Shown here: in pieces, positions 14,386 to 21,044 of the stretch
Layout: the number at the start of each line of letters is the position of its first letter
Position numbering within the stretch: the first letter of the stretch is position 1
Assembly (NCBI RefSeq): GCF_036803785.1
Contig: NZ_DAIRTR010000028.1
Location: 1-28,562, forward strand
Source of the DNA: Pelomicrobium sp036803785
Lineage (GTDB): Bacteria; Pseudomonadota; Gammaproteobacteria; Burkholderiales; UBA6910
Direction of reading: 5' to 3'
Length of the DNA: 28,562 nt
Made by a program: the position numbers and the translations under genes
Notes under the pieces: generated by a model
The model's input: the letters and a program-made list of their open reading frames with translations, nothing else
Told to the model about the DNA's origin: nothing
Database searches by the model: none

Positions 14386-15180
14386 CTAGGCTCGGGGCTG
14401 GATTTTTTCCGGATTTGGATTTTCCCTTTCCCCGGCGGGCGGTTCGGCGGGCTCGCTTAGGGGTCCGCGCGCAGGCGTGCGTTCCATGACGGCCAGTCCC
14501 AGCCGTGCGGCCGCCCTCAGCAGATGGTTGCGGGCAGCGTCCTGGGCAGCGTCGGGGTCTCCTGCCGCGATGGCCTGGAAAAGTCGCCGGTGTTCCGCTT
14601 GGGCGGCCTCGGCCAGGCTCGGCTCGCTCCAAGTCGGACGGCGGCTGTCGGCGAAAGGAGGACCGATGAGGGCGATCAGGCGCTCCAGATAGGGGTTGTG
14701 GGCGGCGACGGCGATGGCCCGGTGGAAGGCGTTGTCCGCTTCCGAACCATCGCCTTGGCCCGCGAGGGCACGGTCCATGGCGGACAGGGATGCGTCGAGC
14801 TTCTCGAGGTCCTGGGACGTGCGCCGCAGGGCCGCCAATTCGGCAGCAGTGCTTTCCACCGATAGGCGCAACTCGAAGATGTGGGCGAGCTCGTGCGGGT
14901 CCGGCTGATCGTGGCGCGCGAGCTTGAAGCTCAGCAGTGCCGGCCGGGCCGCCACGTAGGCTCCCGCCCCCTGGCGGGTGACCACATGGCCGTCCGCCTT
15001 CAGGCAGGCGATAGCCTCCCGCACCACGGCCCGGCTCACCCCGAAACGCTCGGCCAGCGCCCGCTCGGTGGGTAGCCGGTCGCCGGGGCCGAAGGCGCCA
15101 TCCCGAATAAGGGTTTGTAGCGCCCGAATCACCGTCTCGGTCAAGGGCAATGGCCGGGCGATTTCCCGCAGGGCTTCCAT
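14386..15180 (-). CDS. glcC: GntR-family (FadR/FCD type) regulator, probable GlcC
   Basis: A 264-residue transcription factor. The N-terminal winged helix (about residues 14-75: DRLPTERALAERFGVSRAVV, then REAIACLKADGHVVTRQGAGAYV) is typical GntR. An FCD all-helical ligand domain follows (about 95-235) with its usual signatures FELRLSVES, DNAFHRAIAVAAHN, EHRRLFQAI and RNHLLRA, whose acidic and His residues commonly bind a metal and a small carboxylate. The C-terminus is a Pro/Glu-rich tail (ERENPNPEKIQPRA). It lies upstream of glcDEF on the same strand and divergent from gcl, so glycolate/glyoxylate-responsive control of both units is likely by analogy with E. coli GlcC. I chose ATG 15180; a TTG at 15192 is also in frame. 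Neither has a clear ribosome binding site. Confidence 0.85.
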   Translation of the reverse strand: MEALREIARPLPLTETVIRALQTLIRDGAFGPGDRLPTERALAERFGVSRAVVREAIACLKADGHVVTRQGAGAYVAARPALLSFKLARHDQPDPHELAHIFELRLSVESTAAELAALRRTSQDLEKLDASLSAMDRALAGQGDGSEADNAFHRAIAVAAHNPYLERLIALIGPPFADSRRPTWSEPSLAEAAQAEHRRLFQAIAAGDPDAAQDAARNHLLRAAARLGLAVMERTPARGPLSEPAEPPAGERENPNPEKIQPRA

Positions 15181-15205
15181 GGCCGTCAACAACGAGGGTG
15201 GGGGA

Positions 15206-15224
15206 TCAATAGCGTGTCTATTGA
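15206..15224. promoter_or_regulatory. operator-like inverted repeat upstream of glcC
   Basis: TCAATAG-CGTGT-CTATTGA has perfect 7-bp arms with a 5-base centre, 25 bases upstream of the glcC ATG. Symmetry and position suit an autoregulatory site; which protein binds it is unknown. Confidence 0.5.
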
Positions 15225-15250
15225 CATTCCGAAAACGGAGGCAAATGGCC

Positions 15251-15264
15251 TGGTTGTCAGACCA
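15251..15264. promoter_or_regulatory. GntR/FadR-type operator candidate
   Basis: TGGTTGTCAGACCA contains TGGT/ACCA half-sites and the nested near-palindrome TTGTC-A-GAC, resembling sites of FadR-subfamily GntR regulators. It lies 70 bases upstream of glcC and about 170 bases upstream of the gcl promoter. Binding by GlcC is inferred from similarity and location. Confidence 0.45.
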
Positions 15265-15404
15265 AACTACCCGGGAGTCGCTTCCTCGTCAAGATGCGCG
15301 TCTGTCGCTATAACGCTACCGTATGCCTTCGGGATGAAGACCGGTCGGCTGTGGAGGGCAAACGCCCGAGCGATGCGTTGGCCAGCGGGTGGCTTATGGT
15401 GACG

Positions 15405-15416
15405 ATAATTTCATAT
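15405..15416 (+). repeat. 12-bp direct repeat, copy 1, upstream of gcl
   Basis: ATAATTTCATAT recurs exactly at 15479-15490, 74 bases apart. The copies bracket the candidate gcl promoter (15431-15459), suggesting paired regulator sites. Confidence 0.55.
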
Positions 15417-15430
15417 GATGGAAGATGGAT

Positions 15431-15459
15431 TTGCAATCTGCAATTCTCGGTGCTATGCT
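15431..15459 (+). promoter_or_regulatory. candidate gcl promoter
   Basis: TTGCAA (15431-15436), a 17-base spacer and TATGCT (15454-15459), each 4/6 to sigma70 consensus, lie 55 bases upstream of the gcl ATG. A small inverted repeat TTGCA-ATC-TGCAA (15431-15443) overlaps the -35. Confidence 0.45.
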
Positions 15460-15478
15460 GTATTCCATATAACAACAA

Positions 15479-15490
15479 ATAATTTCATAT
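15479..15490 (+). repeat. 12-bp direct repeat, copy 2, in the gcl leader
   Basis: This is an exact copy of ATAATTTCATAT at 15405-15416. It lies between the candidate promoter and the strong AGGAGGT ribosome binding site of gcl, a position where a bound repressor would block elongation. Confidence 0.55.
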
Positions 15491-15514
15491 TTTGAAAACC
15501 GATAGGAGGTCGCT

Positions 15515-17278
15515 ATGGCGAAGATGACCGCCGCGGAAGCGGCAGTGAAGGTCTTGGAAAGCGAGGGGATCGATCTCGCCTTTGGCGTGCCGGGCGCGGC
15601 GATCCTGCCGCTCTACGACGCGCTGCGCAAGAGCTCCATCAAGCACGTCCTGGTGCGTCATGAGGAGGGCGGTACCCATGCGGCCGAGGGCTACTCCCGG
15701 GCGAAGAAGGACAAGATCGGCGTGTGCATCGGCACCTCCGGCCCCGCCGGCACCAACATGGTGACCGGTCTCTATTCCGCCATGGCGGACTCGGTTCCCA
15801 TCCTTTGCATCACTGGTCAGGCGCCCCGGCCGAAGCTCCACAAGGAGGACTTTCAGGCGGTGGACATCGCCTCAATCGTTCGCCCGGTGACCAAATGGTC
15901 CATCACCGTGATGGAGGCGGCCCAGGTGCCCTGGGCTTTCCGCCATGCTTTCCACCTCATGCGCTCGGGGCGGCCGGGACCGGTGCTCATCGACCTGCCC
16001 CTCGACGTGCAGAAGGAGATGATCGAGTACGACCCAGAGGCCGATGCGCCCCTGGAGGTATTCAAGCCACGGGCCCATCGCCGCCAGATCGAGAAGGCGC
16101 TCTCCATGATGATGGAGGCGCGGCGGCCCCTGATCATCGCGGGCGGCGGGGTGATCAATGCCGATGCTTGCCACCTGCTGCGGGAATTCGCCGAGATCAC
16201 CCAGACGCCGGTGGTGCCCACCCTCATGGGATGGGGCGCCCTTCCCGACGACCATCCCCTCAATGCCGGCATGGTGGGGCTGCAGACCCAGCACCGCTAC
16301 GGCAACGCCAATTATCTGCGCAGCGACTTCGTGCTGGGGCTGGGCAACCGCTGGGCCAACCGCATGACGGGCAGCGTGGATGTCTTCACCCGAGGCCGCA
16401 AGTTCGTTCACGTGGACATCGAGCCGACTCAAATCGGACGAGTCTTCTGTCCAGACCTGGGCATCGTCTCCGACGCCAAATTCGCTCTGGAACTGTTCGT
16501 GGAAGTGGCCCGGGAATGGCAGGCGGCGGGCAAGCTTGCCGACCGGAGCGCTTGGGTCGCAGAAGTGCAGGAGCGCAAGCGCACCATGCACCGCAAGACC
16601 CATTTCGACAACGTCCCGATCAAGCCCCAGCGGGTGTTCGAGGAGGTGAACAAGGTGTTCGGCGACGACACCGTGTTCGTGACCGCTATCGGCCTCTACC
16701 AGATCGCCTCCGGCCAGTTCCAGAAGATCAACAAGCCGCGCCATTACTTGGTGTGCGGCCAGGCCGGTCCCCTCGGCTGGGAGATTTCCGCCTGCACCGG
16801 TGCAAAGCTCGCCTGCCCTGACAAGGAGGTGGTGGGTATCGTGGGCGACTATTCGTTCCAGTTCCTGATCGAAGAGCTGGCAGTGGCGGCCCAATACAAG
16901 GTCCCCTTCGTGCTGGTCCTGCTCAATAACGCGTACCTGGGCCTCATCCGCCAGGCGGAGCTGGGCTATGGCATGGATTACGAAGTGCAACTGTCGTTCA
17001 AGAACATCAATGCGCCCGAGATCGGGGAGTACGGGGTCGACCACGTGAAAGCAGCCGAAGCCTTCGGCTGCCTGGCGATTCGCGTGTTCGACCCGAACCT
17101 GCTCGCTGCGGCTTTCGAGGAAGCGAGGAACCTGGCCAACGAGCACAAAGTCCCAGTGGTCGTGGAGGTGATCACTGAGCGGGCGACCAACATTGCCATG
17201 GGTCCCGAGATCGATCAGATCAAGGAATTCGAACCGATCGAGGACCGCACGGGCACCAAGGAACCGGCGACGGCGTAA
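15515..17278 (+). CDS. gcl: glyoxylate carboligase (tartronate-semialdehyde synthase)
   Basis: A 587-residue ThDP enzyme condensing two glyoxylates to tartronate semialdehyde plus CO2. Along its whole length it follows E. coli Gcl: FGVPGAAI (23-30), GTSGPAGTNMVTGLYSA, CITGQAPRPKLHKEDFQAVD, GGGVINADA, PTLMGWG, DIEPTQIGRV, CGQAGPLGW and the ThDP/Mg motif GDYSFQFLIEELA to NNAYLGLIRQ. Odd point: at E. coli Val51, the position of the canonical ThDP glutamate that is absent in characterised Gcl, this protein has Glu50 (VRHEEGGTH against ARHVEGASH). AGGAGGT lies 6 bases before the ATG, indicating strong translation. It is the first gene of gcl-hyi-glxR and divergent from glcC-glcDEF. Neighbours make Gcl function very likely; acetolactate-synthase-like activity is the main alternative. 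Confidence 0.93.
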   Translation: MAKMTAAEAAVKVLESEGIDLAFGVPGAAILPLYDALRKSSIKHVLVRHEEGGTHAAEGYSRAKKDKIGVCIGTSGPAGTNMVTGLYSAMADSVPILCITGQAPRPKLHKEDFQAVDIASIVRPVTKWSITVMEAAQVPWAFRHAFHLMRSGRPGPVLIDLPLDVQKEMIEYDPEADAPLEVFKPRAHRRQIEKALSMMMEARRPLIIAGGGVINADACHLLREFAEITQTPVVPTLMGWGALPDDHPLNAGMVGLQTQHRYGNANYLRSDFVLGLGNRWANRMTGSVDVFTRGRKFVHVDIEPTQIGRVFCPDLGIVSDAKFALELFVEVAREWQAAGKLADRSAWVAEVQERKRTMHRKTHFDNVPIKPQRVFEEVNKVFGDDTVFVTAIGLYQIASGQFQKINKPRHYLVCGQAGPLGWEISACTGAKLACPDKEVVGIVGDYSFQFLIEELAVAAQYKVPFVLVLLNNAYLGLIRQAELGYGMDYEVQLSFKNINAPEIGEYGVDHVKAAEAFGCLAIRVFDPNLLAAAFEEARNLANEHKVPVVVEVITERATNIAMGPEIDQIKEFEPIEDRTGTKEPATA

Positions 17279-17287
17279 TCGCGCCGT

Positions 17288-17357
17288 GCCTGCGGGCTCA
17301 GGGTAGCGGGGCCTCCCTCCTCCCCCCCAAAAAAAGAGCGCCCTGTCGCCCGCAGGC
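17288..17357 (+). repeat. 10-bp inverted repeat enclosing a C7A7 tract, gcl-hyi spacer
   Basis: GCCTGCGGGC (17288-17297) and GCCCGCAGGC (17348-17357) are perfect reverse complements 50 bases apart. Inside is a pyrimidine-rich run ending in seven C then seven A (17322-17335). As RNA it could form a long-range stem between gcl and hyi; it lacks a T tail, so it is more likely an mRNA stability or processing element than a terminator. Confidence 0.5.
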
Positions 17358-17448
17358 CTTCGCCGGTTATCATGGACAAGTGCTTCAACCCTCGCCCCCG
17401 CAAGGGCGTCGGGCGAGGGACCTGCTTTTTTCACAAAGAGGATCCCGT

Positions 17449-18231
17449 ATGCCGAAGTTCGCCGCCAATCTCACCATGATGTTCAACGAGATCGATTTCC
17501 TGGACCGATTCGCCGCCGCGGCCAAGGCTGGCTTCCGGGGCGTGGAATATCTGTTCCCCTATCCGTACGACAAGAACGCTCTCAAGGAGCGCCTGGAGCG
17601 CCACGGGCTCGTCCAGGTGCTGCATAACCTGCCGGCCGGGGATTGGAGCAAGGGAGAACGGGGCATCGCCTGCCACCCCAACCGGGTAGGCGAGTTCCAA
17701 GAGGGAGTGGGCAAGGCCATCGAATACGCCAAAACCCTGGGCTGCGGGCAGTTGAACTGTCTCGCCGGCATCACGCCGGCGGACACCCCCCTGGACAAAG
17801 TGCGCCAGACCTTCGTCGATAACCTCAAGTTCGCCGCCGCTGAGCTGAAGAAAGCGGGCATCAAGCTCCTGATTGAGCCCATCAACACGATCGACATCCC
17901 GGGCTTTTACCTGACTCGCACGGCCCAGGCGGTGGACATCATCGAGGACGTGGGCTCGGACAACCTGTTCCTGCAATACGACATCTATCACATGCAGATC
18001 ATGGAGGGTGATCTGGCACGCACCATGGAAAAGCACCTAAAGCTGATCGCCCACGTGCAGCTCGCAGATAATCCGGGTCGGCACGAACCCGGGACAGGGG
18101 AGATCAATTATCCGTTCCTGTTCGCCCACCTGGACCGCATCGGCTACACTGGCTGGATCGGGTGCGAGTACAAGCCGGCCACCACCACCGAGGCGGGTCT
18201 CGGCTGGTTTGCCCCTTACCGGGCGGCTTGA
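17449..18231 (+). CDS. hyi: hydroxypyruvate isomerase
   Basis: A 260-residue TIM-barrel enzyme (AP-endonuclease-2-like fold) that interconverts hydroxypyruvate and tartronate semialdehyde. Length matches E. coli Hyi (258). Key residues are the two glutamates at the metal/active site, Glu143 in LLIEPIN and Glu240 in GCEYKP. Other family stretches are NLTMMFNE, GFRGVEYLFPYPY, LHNLPAGDW and QYDIYHMQIMEGDL. I start it at ATG 17449 (MPKFAANLTM) with AGAGGA about 6 bases upstream; the frame is open further upstream but without conservation. It is the second gene of the glyoxylate operon, 170 bases after gcl and 52 bases before glxR. Confidence 0.95.
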   Translation: MPKFAANLTMMFNEIDFLDRFAAAAKAGFRGVEYLFPYPYDKNALKERLERHGLVQVLHNLPAGDWSKGERGIACHPNRVGEFQEGVGKAIEYAKTLGCGQLNCLAGITPADTPLDKVRQTFVDNLKFAAAELKKAGIKLLIEPINTIDIPGFYLTRTAQAVDIIEDVGSDNLFLQYDIYHMQIMEGDLARTMEKHLKLIAHVQLADNPGRHEPGTGEINYPFLFAHLDRIGYTGWIGCEYKPATTTEAGLGWFAPYRAA

Positions 18232-18283
18232 GCAGCGGCAGCGGGGTCACTTTTAGCGTAGGACCGTCTGGAGGAAGAAAGCC

Positions 18284-19189
18284 ATGAACGTGGGATTTAT
18301 CGGACTCGGCATCATGGGCAAGCCCATGGCCCTCAATCTGCTGAAGGGTGGCCATACCCTTTTCGCCCACAGCCGCAGCGGCGTGCCCCAAGAGCTCACA
18401 GCCGCCGGCGCAACCGCCTGCAAGTCGCCCAAGGAAGTGGCGCAGAAGGCGGAAGTCATCATCACGATGGTGCCCGATACACCGGACGTACAGAAGGTGC
18501 TGTTCGGCGAAGCCGGGGTAGCGGAAGGGCTCAGCCCAGGCAAGATCGTGGTGGACATGAGCTCCATTTCCCCCATCGAGACCAAGCAGTTTGCCGAACG
18601 CATCAACGGGCTCGGTTGCCAGTACTTAGATGCCCCTGTGTCGGGAGGAGAGGTGGGTGCCAAGAACGCCACCCTCACCATCATGGTCGGCGGTCCCGAG
18701 GAAGCCTTCGCCAAAGTGAAGCCTCTGTTCGAACTCATGGGGAAGAACATCACCCTCGTGGGGGGCAACGGGGACGGACAGACATGTAAAGTGGCCAATC
18801 AGATCATCGTCGCCCTCACCATCGAGGCGGTGGCGGAGGCCCTGGTGTTCGCCTCCAAGGCGGGAGCGGATCCGGCCAAGGTGCGGCAGGCGCTCATGGG
18901 GGGCTTCGCCTCCTCACGCATTCTGGAGGTCCATGGCGAGCGCATGATCAAGCGCACCTTCGATCCCGGTTTCCGCATCGAGCTACACCAGAAGGACCTC
19001 AACCTGGCGCTGGCCGGCGCCCGTGCCCTCGGGGTGTCGTTGCCCAACACGGCCACCGCCCAGGAGCTGTTCAATGCCTGCGTGGCCAACGGCGGGGCGA
19101 AGTGGGATCATTCGGGCATGGTGAGGGCGCTTGAGATGATGGCCCATCACCAGGTGGGCCAGCCTGTGGAGAACCCGGGATTGGATTGA
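18284..19189 (+). CDS. glxR: 2-hydroxy-3-oxopropionate (tartronate semialdehyde) reductase
   Basis: A 301-residue beta-hydroxyacid dehydrogenase that reduces tartronate semialdehyde to D-glycerate with NAD(P)H. The Rossmann motif is GFIGLGIMGKPMALNLL (residues 4-20), substrate binding is DAPVSGGEVGA (116-126), and the catalytic Lys169 is in GQTCKVANQIIV, with the cofactor/substrate Asn173. The C-terminal helical domain ends with the family motif GMVRALEMMAHH. GGAGGAAG precedes the ATG. It closes the gcl-hyi-glxR operon, with a strong intrinsic terminator 35 bases downstream. The closely related GarR has the same reaction, so the choice of symbol rests on the gcl-hyi context. Confidence 0.95.
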   Translation: MNVGFIGLGIMGKPMALNLLKGGHTLFAHSRSGVPQELTAAGATACKSPKEVAQKAEVIITMVPDTPDVQKVLFGEAGVAEGLSPGKIVVDMSSISPIETKQFAERINGLGCQYLDAPVSGGEVGAKNATLTIMVGGPEEAFAKVKPLFELMGKNITLVGGNGDGQTCKVANQIIVALTIEAVAEALVFASKAGADPAKVRQALMGGFASSRILEVHGERMIKRTFDPGFRIELHQKDLNLALAGARALGVSLPNTATAQELFNACVANGGAKWDHSGMVRALEMMAHHQVGQPVENPGLD

Positions 19190-19223
19190 GCGCCGGCGCT
19201 GCGCGATCCTGCGCATCGAAATG

Positions 19224-19245
19224 GGCGCCCGCGGGGCGCCTTTTT
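19224..19245 (+). terminator. intrinsic terminator of gcl-hyi-glxR
   Basis: GGCGCCC-GCG-GGGCGCC forms a perfect 7-bp all-G/C stem with a 3-base loop, followed at once by TTTTT. It lies 35 bases after the glxR stop. Confidence 0.9.
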
Positions 19246-19276
19246 CATTGTCGGGGAGTCGAACGTGCCTTTCCCG

Positions 19277-19291
19277 GCAGCCCATGGCTGC
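19277..19291. repeat. short inverted repeat upstream of the phosphoesterase gene
   Basis: GCAGCC-CAT-GGCTGC has perfect 6-bp arms and lies about 70 bases before the metallophosphoesterase ATG. A TAGGAT hexamer follows at 19302-19307 but without a good -35. Confidence 0.35.
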
Positions 19292-19359
19292 GCTCCTGGG
19301 GTAGGATTTCTCTGGATGGGAGGCAAAAGGACGCGGGTCTTTGGCCCCGGCACCGTGCC

Positions 19360-20349
19360 ATGGAAGAAACCCGAGCCGTTCCGGGGCGCAATTGCCCCTT
19401 GGATTATCGCTATACGCCGCGGGATTTGAGCCGCCCGGCGGACTTCGCCGCCGAGACGCTCTACGTGGTCGGCGGGTTGTACGGCAATCCTCAGGCATTG
19501 GAAGCCGTGCTCAGGCTCGTCGAGCAGGAGCCTGCCGCCCGGGTAGTGTTCAACGGCGATTTCCACTGGTTCGATGTGCGCCCGGGCATTTTCCAGGCGA
19601 TCAACGAAACGGTACTCGCCTTCGACGCCCTGAGGGGCAACGTGGAAACGGAACTCGCCCGCCGTGAGGCGAATGCGGGGTGCGGTTGCGCCTATCCCGA
19701 GTGGGTGCCTGACCGGGTGGTGGAGCGCTCCAACGCCATCATGGCCCGGCTGCGGGAGACAGCCTGGGGGACTCCTCCCCTCCTGCTGGAGCGGCTGGCG
19801 AAGCTGCCCAGGTATTTAGTGGCGGAGGTGGCGGGCGAGCGGGTGGCCATCGTCCATGGGGACGCCAGCGCTCTTGCCGGCTGGAATTTTTCCGTGGAAA
19901 GCCTAGACGGCCTTGCCTCCACCGAAGCACTCGCTCGCTGCTTCTCCGAGGCAAACGTGCGAGTCTTCGCCTGCAGCCATACTTGTTTGCCCGTGTTGCG
20001 GGAGGTGGTGCTGCCGGCGAGTCTGGGCTACGTGGTCAACAACGGGGCGGCAGGTATGCCCAATTTTGCCGCGACCCGCTTTGGCGTGGTGACCCGTATC
20101 GGCGCAACTCCCGCTGCGCAGCAATCCCTTTACGGGCTCCGCGTGGGGGATCTCCACGTAGAGGCGCTCCCCCTTGCCTACGATCATGGCTGCTGGCAGC
20201 GGGAGTTCCTTACCGACTGGCCCCCGGGCTCGCCCGCTTTCGACGGTTATTTCGAGCGCATGCGCCAAGGGCCGCCCTACCCTGTGGCTCGAGCCCGTCT
20301 CCGCCGGCTGCCCGCCGCCGGCACGAGCTCGCCGGGCCGCGCGAGCTGA
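19360..20349 (+). CDS. metallophosphoesterase-like protein with an altered metal site
   Basis: A 329-residue protein with the calcineurin-like phosphoesterase motif order. These are a motif I equivalent VVGGLYGNPQAL (residues 36-47), FNGDFHWFD (Asp67), LRGNVETE (Asn94), IVHGDAS (His166) and CSHTC (His207, Cys209), then VVNNGAAGMPNF. Normal enzymes read SDxHGN in motif I and GHxH in motif V. Here the Asp and His of motif I are Gly39 and Tyr41, and the second His of motif V is Cys209. These are the metal-site-1 ligands; those of site 2 are kept. Substrate is unknown. I start it at ATG 19360, without a visible ribosome binding site; the start is uncertain. The glycosyltransferase gene follows 10 bases later, so the two are probably co-transcribed. 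Confidence 0.75.
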   Translation: MEETRAVPGRNCPLDYRYTPRDLSRPADFAAETLYVVGGLYGNPQALEAVLRLVEQEPAARVVFNGDFHWFDVRPGIFQAINETVLAFDALRGNVETELARREANAGCGCAYPEWVPDRVVERSNAIMARLRETAWGTPPLLLERLAKLPRYLVAEVAGERVAIVHGDASALAGWNFSVESLDGLASTEALARCFSEANVRVFACSHTCLPVLREVVLPASLGYVVNNGAAGMPNFAATRFGVVTRIGATPAAQQSLYGLRVGDLHVEALPLAYDHGCWQREFLTDWPPGSPAFDGYFERMRQGPPYPVARARLRRLPAAGTSSPGRAS

Positions 20350-20359
20350 ATCCGCTCCC

Positions 20360-21034
20360 GTGAACCTCTCTATTGTGATTCCAGCTTTGAACGAGGCGAG
20401 CCTCATCGGGGACACCTTGCAGGCCCTGGCACCCTTGCGCGCCCGCGGCTGCGAAGTCATCGTGGTGGACGGCGGCAGCCGGGATGCCACCGTGGCGATC
20501 GCCCAGGCCGGGGCCGACCGGGTGCTGGTGGCCCCTCGAGGGCGGGCGTCCCAGATGAATGCAGGCGCTGCCGCCGCTCGGGGCGAGGTGCTGCTTTTTC
20601 TCCATGCGGACACCCAGCTTGCGGCGGACGCGGATCGGCAAATCGAGACGGGCATGGCACGAACCGGCCGCCGCTGGGGCCGATTCGACGTGCGGCTCTC
20701 CGGAACTCATCCCCTGCTGCGGCTGGTGGAGCGCATGATGAACCTGCGTTCCCGGGTGTCGGGTATCGCCACGGGCGATCAGGCCATGTTCGTCGAGCGC
20801 CGGCTGTTCTTCGAAGCGGGCGCTTTCCCCAACCAGCCCCTCATGGAGGACGTGGAGCTTTCGAAACGGCTCAAGCGGCACGGCCGACCGCTGTGCCTGG
20901 CCGTGCCTGTCATCACCTCCAGCCGCCGCTGGGAAGAGGGTGGGATCGTTCGCACCATTGTCCTCATGTGGGCGCTGCGCGCCGCCTACGCCCTGGGGGT
21001 GCCGGCAGAGCGTCTGGCGCGGCGCTATCGATGA
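20360..21034 (+). CDS. family 2 glycosyltransferase, TIGR04283 type
   Basis: A 224-residue GT-A glycosyltransferase with SIVIPALNEASLI (residues 4-16), IVVDGGSRDAT, LFLHADTQ (the DxD-like site), GDQAMFVERRLFFEAGAFP and MEDVELSKRLKRHG. The compact size and motifs fit the TIGR04283 group, named after arsenosugar biosynthesis but common in genomes without arsenosugar genes. Substrate is unknown. The start is a GTG at 20360 (VNLSIVIPALNE), 10 bases after the phosphoesterase stop; no good ATG or ribosome binding site was seen. A TIGR04282-type partner lies 1.5 kb further on, separated by phrB on the other strand. The gene converges on phrB with a 10-base gap and no intrinsic terminator. Confidence 0.85.
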   Translation: MNLSIVIPALNEASLIGDTLQALAPLRARGCEVIVVDGGSRDATVAIAQAGADRVLVAPRGRASQMNAGAAAARGEVLLFLHADTQLAADADRQIETGMARTGRRWGRFDVRLSGTHPLLRLVERMMNLRSRVSGIATGDQAMFVERRLFFEAGAFPNQPLMEDVELSKRLKRHGRPLCLAVPVITSSRRWEEGGIVRTIVLMWALRAAYALGVPAERLARRYR

Positions 21035-21044
21035 GGAACGCCTT

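Noticed and set aside
15872..17434. 520-codon open frame antisense to gcl
   Set aside because: It mirrors the codon structure of gcl, as GC-rich genes often do; it has no recognisable domain, no ribosome binding site, and gcl is certain.
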